NCBI RefSeq assembly: GCF_013760845.1
Contig: NZ_JACDUU010000001.1
Location: forward strand, 404,082-468,081
Length of the DNA stretch: 64,000 nt
Origin: [Anoxybacillus] calidus
GTDB lineage: Bacteria; Bacillota; Bacilli; Bacillales; Anoxybacillaceae
Direction: 5' to 3'
Shown here in pieces: positions 54,420-63,700 of this stretch (positions are counted from its first letter, which is position 1; every line of letters begins with the position of its first letter). The position numbers were made by a program, and so were the translations under genes. The notes beneath the pieces were generated by a model. It worked only from the letters and a program-made list of their open reading frames with translations, ran no database searches and had not been told where the DNA came from.

Positions 54420-55277
54420 ATGCTTATTGCTTTAGACATGGACGGAACGTTGTTGAATTCAGAAGGACGGATTAGTGAGGGAAATAAAGAAGCCATTGTG
54501 CGTGCGCAAAAGGCGGGGCATATCGTCGCGATTGCGACAGGCAGGGCGTATAACGATGCTTACAGACAGCTGGAAAGAGCAGGTCTTGTTTGTCCGATCA
54601 TCGGTCTGAACGGCGCTTCAATTACCCTTGAAGATGGGACACTGATTGGTGATGTTCCATTAGAGAAAGAGAAGTTGATTCCTGTGCTGGAGTGGATTCG
54701 CCAGCAGCCAGATTTATATTGTGAAATTTATACGAATGATGCAGTATATGTCGGTTTGCATAACCGAAAGCATCTCGAGGAGCTTGCGGACAGTGTCGCA
54801 GAAGAATACCCTGACTTAAGAGAGATTGTGAAGAAGCAGTTTCAACAAGCTATCGTTACATATGTGAATGACATTCATGAAGTCTGGCTGGAAAAGAATA
54901 CGGTGTTTTATAAGGTTCTTATTTTTTCATTAAATAAAGATAGGTTAGAAGAAGTTTCATTGAAATTTAAAGACATTTCCGGTGTGACGGTGACTTCTTC
55001 GCATCCAAACAATATTGAAATCAACCACGAACAGGCGACGAAAGGCCATGCGCTAACCAAACTCGCATCCTATTATAAGATCGATATGAAAGACACCGTC
55101 GCCATGGGAGATAGTCATAATGACCTTTCGATGTTTGCCGTTGCCGGTTATCGTGTGGCGATGGGAAATGCTGCTCCGAAAGTAAAAGAAAATAGCGACT
55201 TCATCACAGCGATGAATGACGAAGATGGGGTGGCTCTTGTTTTAGAGAATCTTTTAAAAAAGGCAACACTAAGCTAA
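54420..55277 (+). CDS. Cof-type HAD phosphatase
   Basis: 285 residues from ATG 54420 behind GAGG; the frame opens at 54381. Motif I DMDGT with Asp6 and Asp8, C2 cap domain in the middle, motif IV GDSHNDLSMF near the end. Acts on sugar or nucleotide phosphates; substrate unknown. Confidence 0.92.
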   Translation: MLIALDMDGTLLNSEGRISEGNKEAIVRAQKAGHIVAIATGRAYNDAYRQLERAGLVCPIIGLNGASITLEDGTLIGDVPLEKEKLIPVLEWIRQQPDLYCEIYTNDAVYVGLHNRKHLEELADSVAEEYPDLREIVKKQFQQAIVTYVNDIHEVWLEKNTVFYKVLIFSLNKDRLEEVSLKFKDISGVTVTSSHPNNIEINHEQATKGHALTKLASYYKIDMKDTVAMGDSHNDLSMFAVAGYRVAMGNAAPKVKENSDFITAMNDEDGVALVLENLLKKATLS

Positions 55278-55299
55278 AGTGTCTTTAGTGGAACGAAGA

Positions 55300-55338
55300 T
55301 AGACAGTCTTCTATATTTAGAGGGCTGTCTATTTTTAT
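55300..55338 (+). terminator. Terminator of the Cof-type phosphatase gene
   Basis: AGACAG / CTGTCT with an inner CTTCTATATTTAGAGG part, followed by ATTTTTA. Confidence 0.75.
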
Positions 55339-55367
55339 ATGAATATAAATAAAATGATTCATATGTT

Positions 55368-55568
55368 TAAAAAAGCACTCCGATTGTCATTGATTTTGTC
55401 GATTCGAAATGGTCGATGCTTGGCATGATCTTGCCGCCATATTGGGCCGTGAAATTGTTTACGAGCAGCACCAATGAATCGTTTTGGTGGCAGTTCATCA
55501 TTGGTGTACTCATTCATGTTTTGGTGATTGGTTTACTGTTGAAAAGATTTCAGCGGATAATTGGTTAA
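55368..55568 (+). pseudogene. C-terminal fragment of an ABC-2-type permease
   Basis: Frame reads STPIVIDFVDSKWSMLG, MILPPYWAVKLFTSSTNES, FWWQFIIGVLIHVLVIGLLL, KRFQRIIG and stop. LPPYWAVK followed by a final helix is the usual end of ABC-2 permeases. No start or upstream domain. Confidence 0.6.
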
Positions 55569-55649
55569 ATTATAAAACAGGATGTTAAGAAGAAAGAGTT
55601 TTCATAAGGTAAAGTATAGCGGTGATCACCAATGTGACTTGAAAAAATA

Positions 55650-56035
55650 GCCCTCGCTTAGAGTATTAAGTTTTTCCCACTTCCCCTTTTGTAAATGGAT
55701 GGTAAAATTAAATAAATCTCCTCTTCTCCCTGGTTTTTTGATCGGGGATGTTTTTCGCTTCTGATCTCACCGCACGCTTTTTCGATTCCCACTTGATAAG
55801 AAATGATAGACAGATAGCACTGGCAACCGTAATTCTAGTACAAGAACGAGGGACAGTAATTAAACAGAGTCGAAACAGTTAGTCAGTTATATATCGATTT
55901 CGCAGATAGTAGCCGTTTCTCATATTCGACGTTCCAGCCTGTTTAATTTCGAGAAAATTTTTTATTTCTTGACGCATGATTGGCCCTAATTTTTTCTTTA
56001 CAAACTGACGAATGATATTTTTCAGTTAATTGGTC
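55650..56035 (-). pseudogene. Probable transposase remnant (IS256/mutator-like)
   Basis: Minus strand reads IIRQFVKKKLGPIMRQEIK, NFLEIKQAGTSNMRNGYYLR, NRYIT, stop, then shifted TVPRSCTR, then NYGCQCYLSIISYQVGIEK. The RNGYY-R...T...VPR order resembles the N-terminal part of mutator-type transposases, with stops and shifts. No terminal repeats seen. Confidence 0.4.
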
Positions 56036-56068
56036 CAGTCTACATTCAGTAGCTTTTAGACATAGGTG

Positions 56069-56128
56069 GGGTAATCCTTTCTCTGAATGTGTGATGGCTA
56101 AATCAGAGAATACCCTGCTTTTTTTCTT
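56069..56128 (+). terminator. Hairpin before omega-like copy W4
   Basis: GGGGTA and TTCTCTGA on the left, TCAGAGAA and TACCC on the right, then CTGCTTTTTTTCTTTT. Confidence 0.6.
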
Positions 56129-56133
56129 TTAAC

Positions 56134-56188
56134 ATGTTCACCGAGAAATCTCCCGCCTCTAAGCGAAGTGTAGGTGGGAGAGGTTCAT
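56134..56188 (+). mobile_element. Omega-RNA-like hairpin, copy W4
   Basis: 55 bases after CTTTTAAC: ATGTTCACCGAGAAATCTCC, CGCCTCTAAGCGAAGTGT, AGGTGGGAGAGGTTCAT. Differs from W1 at only a few stem and loop positions although 19 kb away. Confidence 0.55.
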
Positions 56189-56358
56189 TCTAGTAAAATG
56201 CTTTACACAAAATTTTATACATCATCATCTACGAATCACTTAACATTTTTGAAAATGAACCGATAATAAAAGCAAGAGTAGAAAAATATTGTTCAGTTTT
56301 TCTTTGTCGCTTCTCAGTAAGGAGATAGAAAAAAAGAGAAGTAGGTGAGCACGAAAAG

Positions 56359-58431
56359 ATGAAAAATATAGGAAAAGCTGTCGTTTTATCGGCGGGGCTT
56401 TTAGTTGCTTCTGCGGGGGTTTCTATGATTCCGTGGAACGTAAGTACAGTAGAGGCAGCGAGTACGGTAAAATTAAACAAAACAACGTATCAAACGACTG
56501 CTAATCTCTACATGCGGTCGGGAGCGGGAACGAAGTACAAAGTGATCATTACCATTCCGAAAGGAAAAACAGTCACGGCAACAGAGAAACAGGGGAACTG
56601 GTACAAAGTTTCCTACAAGTATACGTCGAAAGAGAAAAGCTATACAAAAACAGGCTGGGTAAGTGGCAGTTATTTAAAAGAATATGATCAATATATAAAA
56701 ACGAGCGGTACATATTATTTTACAAAGAAACAAGCTAATCTTTATAGCACACCAAATATGAAAAATAAAGCTATTACTAGTTTAGCCATTGGTAACGGAT
56801 TATATTCAACTAGAAAAGTAGTAAATAGTATCGGCCAAACTTGGTACGAAGTGTCTTTTAATGGGAAAAACCTGTATGTCATAGGTAGTGACGTAGAAAA
56901 AGTTTCATCCAAAAGTTTTTCGGAAACGAAATATATAGCGAATAAGGAAACATTTTTATATTCTTCCTTTGGAAGTGGATACTCAAAGTTAGAGAAAATT
57001 GCAAAAGGAACCATTCTTTCATCTAGTTTTAGTGTTGGAAATTGGTATAAAGTTACCTATAAAAACAAAACTGGCTATATTTATATCAGCGATTTTGCTC
57101 GTTACACAGGGGGCAATGTTCAACAGAAACCATCACAAGAGCAACCAAAACAACCGGGTAATTCATCCACTGCTCCTGTCACAGAACAAGAGATTTCTGG
57201 CAAAACGTTTGCGGTAAGGGCGAATTTAAATGTACGAAAAGAACCGAATACAGACTCTGCTATCCTTACAACGATTTCAAAGGGAACGATTATTGTACCG
57301 ACCCATAAAACATCCAATAATTGGTACAAAATAACATATAATAATACCATCGGTTACGTTTCTGGAGATTATGTGACACAAGTCATAACAGGAGCACCTT
57401 TAAACGGAGTGCGGGACGGCTACCAATTTATTGATTTACGGACAACCGCTCCGGTTACGGCTCAACAAATAAACCGGTATATCGAAAATTATGTCAATTC
57501 AACAAATAAGCAAAGCGTTTTACTAGGAAAAGGACAAGCGTTTATCGATGCCGGTAAAAAATATGGAGTTAATGCGTTATATTTAGCTGCGCATGCGATT
57601 CATGAAAGTGCTTTCGGAACTTCGAGACTGGCGCTTATGAAATATAATTTATTCGGTTACGGCGCTTATGACGCGACCCCGTTTGTTGCGGCATATCGCT
57701 TTTTGTCTGTAGAAGAATCGATTGATTATATCGCTCGAAAACTGAAAGCAACGTATTTAAACCCGACCTATCCGTATTTTAAAGGAGCATATCTCGGGTT
57801 TCGTACCAATACATTAGCGGGAACACGTGTCGATGAGAGCAGTGAAGGCATGAATTTTTACTACGCCAGCGATCCGTATTGGGGACAAAGCATCGCTCGC
57901 CATATGACCAATATTTTGGCGTATGATAATAATTATTACAAATCCGCTAAACCAAACGAAACAGTGCCTGCATTACCAAGTATTCCGCAAGGATCGGACG
58001 TGTTTCCGACAAATATTGTAGCGGTGGCGAATCAAGACCTTCCGCTATACGCTCAAAAAAGGGCGGATAAAAGCATAACCACTTTGAAAAAGGGATCTAC
58101 ATTTATGTTGCTGGAGAAAACGAATGATTACTGGGTTCGTTTAACATACAACAATCAAGAATATTGGACGAATTCCATTAAATTTTATGACTATGAAAAG
58201 TACATTACGGTCAAAAACTTAGGCAGTGTCAATACGATCACATTAAATGTAAGACCGACGCCATCAACGGAAAAGGCTCCAATCGGCCAGCTAAAAATGG
58301 GAGAGTATGTTCAGCTGGCGTTAACAACCGATGGAAAGCTAGAAATCAAAAATTCTTGGTATAAAATCATATTAAAAGATGGACGTGTGGGCTGGGTCAG
58401 TTCGCAATATATTATTAGAGAACTAAATTAA
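56359..58431 (+). CDS. SH3b-rich beta-N-acetylglucosaminidase autolysin (GH73, LytG/LytD-like)
   Basis: 690 residues. Signal peptide residues 1-34 (VVLSAGLLVASAGVSMIPW, cleavage near VEAAS). Three to four bacterial SH3 repeats, each with LYMRSGAGTKY, LNVRKEPNTDS or LNVRPTPSTEK plus NWYKVSY; one at the extreme C-terminus. Residues 340-560 are a GH73-type domain with AHAIHESAFGTSRLA (catalytic Glu416) and LMKYNLFGYGAYD. It cleaves peptidoglycan glycan strands outside the cell and binds wall through SH3b. A monocistronic gene. Confidence 0.92.
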   Translation: MKNIGKAVVLSAGLLVASAGVSMIPWNVSTVEAASTVKLNKTTYQTTANLYMRSGAGTKYKVIITIPKGKTVTATEKQGNWYKVSYKYTSKEKSYTKTGWVSGSYLKEYDQYIKTSGTYYFTKKQANLYSTPNMKNKAITSLAIGNGLYSTRKVVNSIGQTWYEVSFNGKNLYVIGSDVEKVSSKSFSETKYIANKETFLYSSFGSGYSKLEKIAKGTILSSSFSVGNWYKVTYKNKTGYIYISDFARYTGGNVQQKPSQEQPKQPGNSSTAPVTEQEISGKTFAVRANLNVRKEPNTDSAILTTISKGTIIVPTHKTSNNWYKITYNNTIGYVSGDYVTQVITGAPLNGVRDGYQFIDLRTTAPVTAQQINRYIENYVNSTNKQSVLLGKGQAFIDAGKKYGVNALYLAAHAIHESAFGTSRLALMKYNLFGYGAYDATPFVAAYRFLSVEESIDYIARKLKATYLNPTYPYFKGAYLGFRTNTLAGTRVDESSEGMNFYYASDPYWGQSIARHMTNILAYDNNYYKSAKPNETVPALPSIPQGSDVFPTNIVAVANQDLPLYAQKRADKSITTLKKGSTFMLLEKTNDYWVRLTYNNQEYWTNSIKFYDYEKYITVKNLGSVNTITLNVRPTPSTEKAPIGQLKMGEYVQLALTTDGKLEIKNSWYKIILKDGRVGWVSSQYIIRELN

Positions 58432-58486
58432 TTGCGGTTTATCCATTTTATGGACGAATGACGATAAAGATTTTCGTAAAACCCCT

Positions 58487-58520
58487 TTATAGGTAGATAT
58501 GAAGATTTAAAATCTACCTA
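58487..58520 (+). terminator. Autolysin gene terminator
   Basis: TAGGTAGAT / ATCTACCTA around ATGAAGATTTAAA, then GGGTTTTTTTG. Confidence 0.75.
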
Positions 58521-58595
58521 TGAAGTGGGTTTTTTTGTATGCGTGCACTGTCACGCCCAGGAAAAGTTCGATTCGTTCAAAAAAGATATTTATAT

Positions 58596-58622
58596 GCGAA
58601 GTGTAGGAGAATTCCCGTTCAT
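58596..58622 (+). mobile_element. Degenerate 3' half of an omega-RNA-like hairpin, copy W5
   Basis: GCGAAGTGTAGGAGAATTCC then CGTTCAT. Matches the loop and right arm of W4 (GCGAAGTGTAGG...TTCAT) with a changed stem; left arm lost. The surrounding 58530-59030 region has only short fragments such as NLIYILKMLYYLLTPKEKYQ and no intact gene. Confidence 0.4.
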
Positions 58623-59039
58623 CTGAGAAGTAAAAAAGCCATTGTGGTCAACTATATAAATTCTCGACATATGAATATGAATGCAATATGAAAATAGACT
58701 CGAGCCCTATTAAGAGATGACAAGTCACTTTTTAAATATGTCGAAAAATCAAATTTGATTTATATACTTAAAATGCTGTACTATCTACTCACACCAAAAG
58801 AAAAGTATCAAGAGTTTGGAAAAGAATACTATGAATAAAAACGATTAGAAATCAAAAAAGAAAAAGGCTGTAAAAAGTTGGGGTATACCATCTTGTTTTT
58901 TATGGCACAGCAAATCTAATAACCTAGGGGATTTTAAAGATTCCATCGTTCAGTATTGTCTAAATTTCAATTTCACTTGAAACTATAGCAAGTGTATTGA
59001 TGAAAGTAAATACGAACGAATGGAAGGAGAGATTATAAG

Positions 59040-59123
59040 ATGGAATGGAGAACGATCATCGGGGAAGAGATTGGTATGATTGTTGCGGTTGTGCATGATG
59101 TGAAAAAGTTGCAACAGAGGTGA
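59040..59123 (+). other. 27-codon ORF before the SDR gene
   Basis: MEWRTIIGEEIGMIVAVVHD followed by VKKLQQR, behind GGAAGGAGAG. A good site but a very short product; it may be a leader peptide or the start of a lost gene. It ends 5 bases before the SDR start. Confidence 0.35.
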
Positions 59124-59128
59124 TTGTG

Positions 59129-59911
59129 TTGACGTTGAGATTATTAAAAGGAAAAACCGCCATTGTGACAGGAGTCAGCCGGATGAAAGGAATTGGCGCT
59201 GCTATTTGTGAGGCGTTAGCTGAAGCGGGAGCGGATATTTTTTTCACCTATTGGAGCGCATACGACGAGTCGATGCCGTGGGGGATGGAACGAAACGAGC
59301 CACAGTGGATGAAAAGAAAAATAGAGGAATTAGGTGTCACGTGCCACTGCCTAGAGATGGACTTATCAAAAGAAGATGCGCCAAGACAATTATTGCAAGC
59401 CGCTATTCATACGCTAGGAGAACCAGATATTTTAGTCAACAATGCCTGTTACTCTGATCGGTCTGATTATTCATCATTGACAAGTGACATGTTGGATCGG
59501 CACTATTTGGTCAACGTAAGGGCGCCGATTATGCTTAGTGTCGAATTTGCGAAAGTATTTCAAAAACAACGAGGCGGCCGAATCATCATGATGACATCAG
59601 GGCAGTCATTAGGACCGATGCCGGGAGAGATTGCCTATGTTGCCACGAAAGGCGCGATAGAGGCATTTGTGAAAACGTTTGCTGTTGAGGTCGCGGAAAA
59701 AGGAATTACCGTCAATGCGGTCAACCCAGGGCCAACGGATACAGGTTGGATGGACGAAGAAATCAAACAACAACTCCTTCCCAAGTTTCCATTTGGAAGA
59801 ATCGGAACACCACATGATGCTGCTCGGCTCATCCGCTTTCTCGCAAGCGAAGAAGCGGAATGGATTACAGGGCAAGTGATTCACTCGGAAGGAGGGTTTA
59901 TACGAAACTAG
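59129..59911 (+). CDS. Short-chain dehydrogenase/reductase
   Basis: 260 residues from TTG 59129 behind GAGGTG. Cofactor loop TGVSRMKGIG, NNAC motif (ILVNNACYSD), catalytic Tyr/Lys in YVATKG and Ser in MTSGQS, C-terminal GQVIHSEGGF. Substrate unknown; FabG-like fold. Shares its terminator with convergent proA. Confidence 0.9.
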   Translation: MTLRLLKGKTAIVTGVSRMKGIGAAICEALAEAGADIFFTYWSAYDESMPWGMERNEPQWMKRKIEELGVTCHCLEMDLSKEDAPRQLLQAAIHTLGEPDILVNNACYSDRSDYSSLTSDMLDRHYLVNVRAPIMLSVEFAKVFQKQRGGRIIMMTSGQSLGPMPGEIAYVATKGAIEAFVKTFAVEVAEKGITVNAVNPGPTDTGWMDEEIKQQLLPKFPFGRIGTPHDAARLIRFLASEEAEWITGQVIHSEGGFIRN

Positions 59912-59917
59912 CGATTG

Positions 59918-59957
59918 ATAAACGCCAGCCCCCAATATGGAGGCTGGCTGTTTTTTA
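59918..59957. terminator. Bidirectional terminator, SDR gene and proA
   Basis: CGCCAGCC / GGCTGGC with TGTTTTTT on the right. The left arm starts 8 bases after the SDR stop. Confidence 0.75.
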
Positions 59958-61196
59958 CACCCGAATTTGTCCTGTTCCGTATACAATCGATTTCGTTGTG
60001 GTGATCGCGCGCAATCCCATTGGACCGCGGGCATGCAATTTTTGCGTGCTAATCCCAATCTCCGCTCCATAGCCAAATTGTTCGCCATCTGTAAAGCGGG
60101 TGGATGCGTTATGGTAAAGAACAGCAGCGTCTACCGATTGAAAGAATAAGTGAACATTTTCTTGATCCTCAGAAACAATCGCTTCGGAATGTTTTGTTCC
60201 ATATTGGTCAATATGGCGAATGGCTTCTTTCACATCTTTCACAAGTTTGACCGCTAAAATGGGTGCTAAATATTCCGTGCTCCAGTCCGTTTCATTGGCT
60301 TGATGAACAAACGAGTACGAGGAGAAAAGGGTGTTGTCGCCACGAAGTTCAATGCCTTTACTGTGTAAAATTTCTAGTAACTCTTGAACATGAGGCCAGT
60401 TTTCGTGAATTAAAACGGTTTCGACGGCGTTGCAAACGGATGGACGCTGTGTTTTGGCGTTTAGGACGATGTCAATGGCCATTTGTTTTTGGGCAGATTC
60501 ATCAATAAAAATATGACAATTGCCAACTCCGGTTTCTAACACAGGAACGGTTGCGTTTCGAATCACGGATTGGATGAGGCTGGCGCCCCCTCGTGGAATT
60601 AATACGTCTAAGTACCCATTTAGTTGGAACATTTGCTGGGCGGTTTCGTGGTTTGTATCTTCCAAAAGCTGTATCGCATCCGCAGGAATAGACGAATGGG
60701 TAAGAGCTTGTTGCATCACGTGAACGAGCGCTTTATTCGAATGGAGCGCCGAGGAGCTTCCGCGCAACAGTACCGCATTTCCTGCTTTTAAACAAAGGCT
60801 GGCTGCGTCGACGGTGACATTCGGCCGCGCCTCATACACCATACCGATGACGCCAAGAGGAACGCGAATGTTTTGAATCCGTAATCCATTTGGCCTAGTC
60901 CATTCTTCAACGGTCTCGCCAATTGGGTCAGGAAGATTGATCACTTGGCGAACGCCATCAACGATTTGCCTGATGCGTTCGTCGGTTAACTGCAGGCGAT
61001 CAATCAAAGCAGGGGAAAGTCCGTGTTCTTTTCCAAGAGCGACATCTTTTTCATTTTCTTCGAGAATCCATTCTTTTTGTTCCATCAGGGCATCGGCAAT
61101 CATGGCTAGTGTCTCATTTTTTTCATTCGCTGATCGAACGACCAATGTTTTTGATGCCTTTTTTAATCGTTGGGCTTTTGTCAGTAACTCGCTCAT
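59955..61196 (-). CDS. proA: Gamma-glutamyl phosphate reductase
   Basis: 413 residues. Catalytic Cys255 in [10 protein letters not shown]; aldehyde-dehydrogenase-like NADPH fold with [16 protein letters not shown] and [10 protein letters not shown]. Second step of proline synthesis. Overlaps proB by 4 bases (ATGA), giving a coupled proBA operon on the minus strand. Confidence 0.97.
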   Translation of the reverse strand: MSELLTKAQRLKKASKTLVVRSANEKNETLAMIADALMEQKEWILEENEKDVALGKEHGLSPALIDRLQLTDERIRQIVDGVRQVINLPDPIGETVEEWTRPNGLRIQNIRVPLGVIGMVYEARPNVTVDAASLCLKAGNAVLLRGSSSALHSNKALVHVMQQALTHSSIPADAIQLLEDTNHETAQQMFQLNGYLDVLIPRGGASLIQSVIRNATVPVLETGVGNCHIFIDESAQKQMAIDIVLNAKTQRPSVCNAVETVLIHENWPHVQELLEILHSKGIELRGDNTLFSSYSFVHQANETDWSTEYLAPILAVKLVKDVKEAIRHIDQYGTKHSEAIVSEDQENVHLFFQSVDAAVLYHNASTRFTDGEQFGYGAEIGISTQKLHARGPMGLRAITTTKSIVYGTGQIRV

Positions 61197-62317
61197 TTCA
61201 CAAAACTCTCCTTTCTCAATGATACCCAGTTATCGCGATGGATCACTTCTGGGCGTTGATTGATCGAATATGGTTTTGCTTGGTCGCTTGACCATCCTTT
61301 CACTTTTTCTAAGTCGGCGGAAGAGTAGTAAATTTGCCCTCTGCCGATGACGGCTCCCTTTTGATTGACGACTTCGACGACATCAAGCGCTTGGAAAGTG
61401 CCGAAAACGTTCGTTACACCAGCTGGAAGCAAACTTTTTCCGCGCCGTAAAAGGGCGGTTTCTGCCCCTTCATCGACTTCAATTTTTCCGGCCACTTGTG
61501 CGTGATAGGCAATCCACTGTTTTCTCATTTGCATGTGTGATTGAAACGGGGTACCAATATATGTCCCATTTCCTTTTCCTTCTAAAATGTCGCGAAGCTT
61601 TTCTTTTCCCACGCCTGTTCCAACAAACACACTCACTCCAAAGGAAAGAGCTTTTTGTGCTGCGAGAAGTTTTGATTTCATCCCTCCGGTTCCGACCGAT
61701 GAACCGCTGCCGCCTGCTGATTCGATTAAATCGTCCGTGATTTCGGCGAGAAAGTTGTATTTTTTCGCATCCTGATTCGTTTTCGGATTACGATCGTACA
61801 AACCGTTAATATCCGTTAAAATGATTAGGGCATCGGCATGTAAGAAGCCGCTAACGAGAGCGGATAATAAATCGTTGTCACCGAAGGTCAGTTCCTCAAC
61901 AGAAACGGAATCATTTTCATTAATGATGGGCAATACACCGCATTCTAACAATTCAGACATGGTGGAGAATAAGTTATGAAACCGTTCCCGGCTATAAAAA
62001 TCTTCTCTCGTTAGTAAAATTTGTCCGGTGACAATCGCAAATTTCCGAAATGCAGAAATATAGCCTTGCATGAGTATTCCTTGCCCGACAGCAGCAGCCG
62101 CTTGTTTTCCTGCTGTCGTTTTCGGTCGTGAAGGATAGCCAAGCGGACCGAAACCAGCCGCGACCGCACCCGAAGAGATGAGAATGACTTCATGCCCTAA
62201 CTCTTTTAAATAAGCGAGCGCTTCAACATGTTCAAAAAGTTTTTCATGAGAAAGCGTGCCTTTCTTATCGGTGAGAGAACTGCTGCCAATTTTGACGACG
62301 ACTCGTTGTTTTTTCAT
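61193..62317 (-). CDS. proB: Glutamate 5-kinase
   Basis: 374 residues from the ATG near 62317 ([20 protein letters not shown]). The frame extends to 62473 but that part is T-box leader. Amino-acid kinase domain with [23 protein letters not shown] and [11 protein letters not shown], then a C-terminal PUA domain. First step of proline synthesis, normally feedback-inhibited by proline. Confidence 0.96.
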   Translation of the reverse strand: MKKQRVVVKIGSSSLTDKKGTLSHEKLFEHVEALAYLKELGHEVILISSGAVAAGFGPLGYPSRPKTTAGKQAAAAVGQGILMQGYISAFRKFAIVTGQILLTREDFYSRERFHNLFSTMSELLECGVLPIINENDSVSVEELTFGDNDLLSALVSGFLHADALIILTDINGLYDRNPKTNQDAKKYNFLAEITDDLIESAGGSGSSVGTGGMKSKLLAAQKALSFGVSVFVGTGVGKEKLRDILEGKGNGTYIGTPFQSHMQMRKQWIAYHAQVAGKIEVDEGAETALLRRGKSLLPAGVTNVFGTFQALDVVEVVNQKGAVIGRGQIYYSSADLEKVKGWSSDQAKPYSINQRPEVIHRDNWVSLRKESFVK

Positions 62318-62337
62318 CACACCACCCTTTCTTTTAA

Positions 62338-62586
62338 CAATAAAAAACGCTTTTTCCCCCTCCTGTAAAAGGACGGAAAAAGCGTTCCGCGGTACCACCT
62401 TTTTTGGCGCATGCGCACCCACCTTTCGTCCCGTAACGTGGGAAAGACGGCTTATGTTTGCATAAGCGGCCATCTAGGGCAGGTTCAATCTACTTCCCGT
62501 GAGGAACCTTCCAGCCTATGAGTTCCACTCTCTTGCACGTTTCATAGATTTACTAGTCCCGTACCGTTTTTATATGAGTGATTTTT
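62338..62586 (-). promoter_or_regulatory. Proline T-box riboswitch of proBA
   Basis: On the minus strand the leader contains the T-box core AGGTGGTACCGCGG (about 62386-62399) followed by a terminator with arms AACGCTTTTTCC / GGAAAAAGCGTT and a T-run. Upstream, the specifier segment GATTGAACCTGCCCTAG contains CCT, a proline codon, after GAA, as usual in stem I. Uncharged tRNA-Pro should stabilise the antiterminator and turn on proBA. Confidence 0.9.
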
Positions 62587-62592
62587 CTGAAA

Positions 62593-62621
62593 ATTATCCA
62601 TTGAAAAAGAAAATTTGTCAA
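62593..62621 (-). promoter_or_regulatory. proBA promoter
   Basis: Minus strand TTGACA (62621-62616), 17-base spacer, GATAAT (62598-62593). Places the start of the T-box leader near 62586. Confidence 0.85.
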
Positions 62622-62784
62622 GACCTATATAAAGTGAAACAATCCATTTATCTTATCCTTAATGTACGATGGCTGCAAGCAAAAAATTGCCTAATCCAAT
62701 CAAAAAAACACAGAAACATGTGGTAGGAATTCTGCAAAATGAAGCGAAATGGTTGTATATTGTAAAAATTAGGGGGATTAGAAA

Positions 62785-63273
62785 ATGAAAAAGTTAACGT
62801 TACAATTTTTTGATTATCACTCGTGGGCAAACAAACAACTGATCGAACATCTGAGCAAGTTACCAAAAGAAATAATTCATAAGGAAGTAAATAGCGTTTT
62901 TCCTTCCATTTCACAAACTTTTGCTCATATGTATGTTGTCGATGAATTATGGTTTTTAAGAATAAGCGGAAAAAGTGTGAATTCGATCGAAGCGAAACCA
63001 TTTATAACAACGCAAGAAATGAATGATGCATTTACTTATTTACATAATGAGATGTTAGAATTTCTCAATCTAATAGATGATTTGGAACAACCGGTCATTT
63101 ATACGAACACAAAAGGCGAGCATTTTCGTAACAGCATCCGCGAAATTATTTATCATATCGTAAACCATGGAACTTATCATCGCGGCAATATTGCAGCGAT
63201 GATTCGGCAGTTGGGTTATCAGGGAGTATCGACAGACTATATTTATTATTTAAGGGACACGAACAAGGAATAG
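62785..63273 (+). CDS. DinB-family protein
   Basis: 162 residues, four-helix bundle. Metal-binding His residues: TFAHMYVVDELW in helix 2 and YHIVNHGTYHRGNI in helix 4, the usual H...H-x3-H set. Start FFDYHSWANKQL is typical. Some DinB proteins are bacillithiol or mycothiol transferases, which would fit the bsh genes here; not shown by sequence alone. Confidence 0.85.
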   Translation: MKKLTLQFFDYHSWANKQLIEHLSKLPKEIIHKEVNSVFPSISQTFAHMYVVDELWFLRISGKSVNSIEAKPFITTQEMNDAFTYLHNEMLEFLNLIDDLEQPVIYTNTKGEHFRNSIREIIYHIVNHGTYHRGNIAAMIRQLGYQGVSTDYIYYLRDTNKE

Positions 63274-63358
63274 TATGATGACCAGAAAATGAATTCAAGC
63301 TATTCTTGGAGAAATGCTAGCTATTAATAAACATGGTTTTTGAGTAGAGTGATTTAAC

Positions 63359-63412
63359 ATTTTTCCGGGAAGTCTCCCTCCCCTAAGCGAAGTGTTGGTG
63401 GGAGAGGTTCAT
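63359..63412 (+). mobile_element. Omega-RNA-like hairpin, copy W6
   Basis: 54 bases after GATTTAAC: ATTTTTCCGGGAAGTCTCCC, TCCCCTAAGCGAAGTGTT, GGTGGGAGAGGTTCAT. Loop GCGAAGTG as in W4 and W5. Confidence 0.55.
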
Positions 63413-63442
63413 CGGAATGGTTATTATATTTATTCCATTTTG

Positions 63443-63535
63443 CTTGAACTACTCCCGCTGAACCCCCTTACAGGTCGTTTGAAGTAGGAGATTCTTGGGT
63501 AATCCCTTCTATTGAAGGGAAGTTGACCAAGCGAC
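63443..63535 (-). other. Minus-strand structured region of omega-RNA-like layout
   Basis: Minus strand: CTTGGTCAACTTCCCTTC, hairpin CCCTTC/GAAGGG, CCAAGAATCTCCTACTTC and GCGGGAGTAGTTCAAG. GAATCTCC...GGGAGTAGTTCA again has the GAA-stem-TTCA form but a different sequence from copies W1-W6. No ORF. Possibly a remnant of another IS605-type element. Confidence 0.3.
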
Positions 63536-63621
63536 TCCTGCTGTTCCGCTTGTTTGAAACTGATTCATCTCCCATTTACTCGCTCATGCATGTTGAAGTA
63601 TCTTCATAAAGCATAATTTTT

Positions 63622-63635
63622 AGAAAACGCTTACA
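63622..63635 (+). promoter_or_regulatory. Candidate CcpA cre site
   Basis: AGAAAACGCTTACA differs from the common TGAAANCGNTTNCA pattern at the edge only. Lies 66 bases before the methionine gamma-lyase-type gene, suggesting carbon-catabolite control. Confidence 0.45.
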
Positions 63636-63642
63636 AACGAAA

Positions 63643-63663
63643 GTTATGTAGCGTATACATAAC
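63643..63663 (+). promoter_or_regulatory. Perfect dyad GTTATGT-N7-ACATAAC, possible operator
   Basis: Seven-base arms around AGCGTAT, 37 bases before the downstream start codon and overlapping a likely -10 region (TATACAT). Suits a dimeric repressor. Confidence 0.5.
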
Positions 63664-63700
63664 ATATAAGGGGGTATTTTTTACAAATAGGGGGATTTTC

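Noticed and set aside
62011-62473. Extended N-terminus of proB up to 62473
   Set aside because: That stretch is the T-box leader; the kinase domain starts at [11 protein letters not shown].
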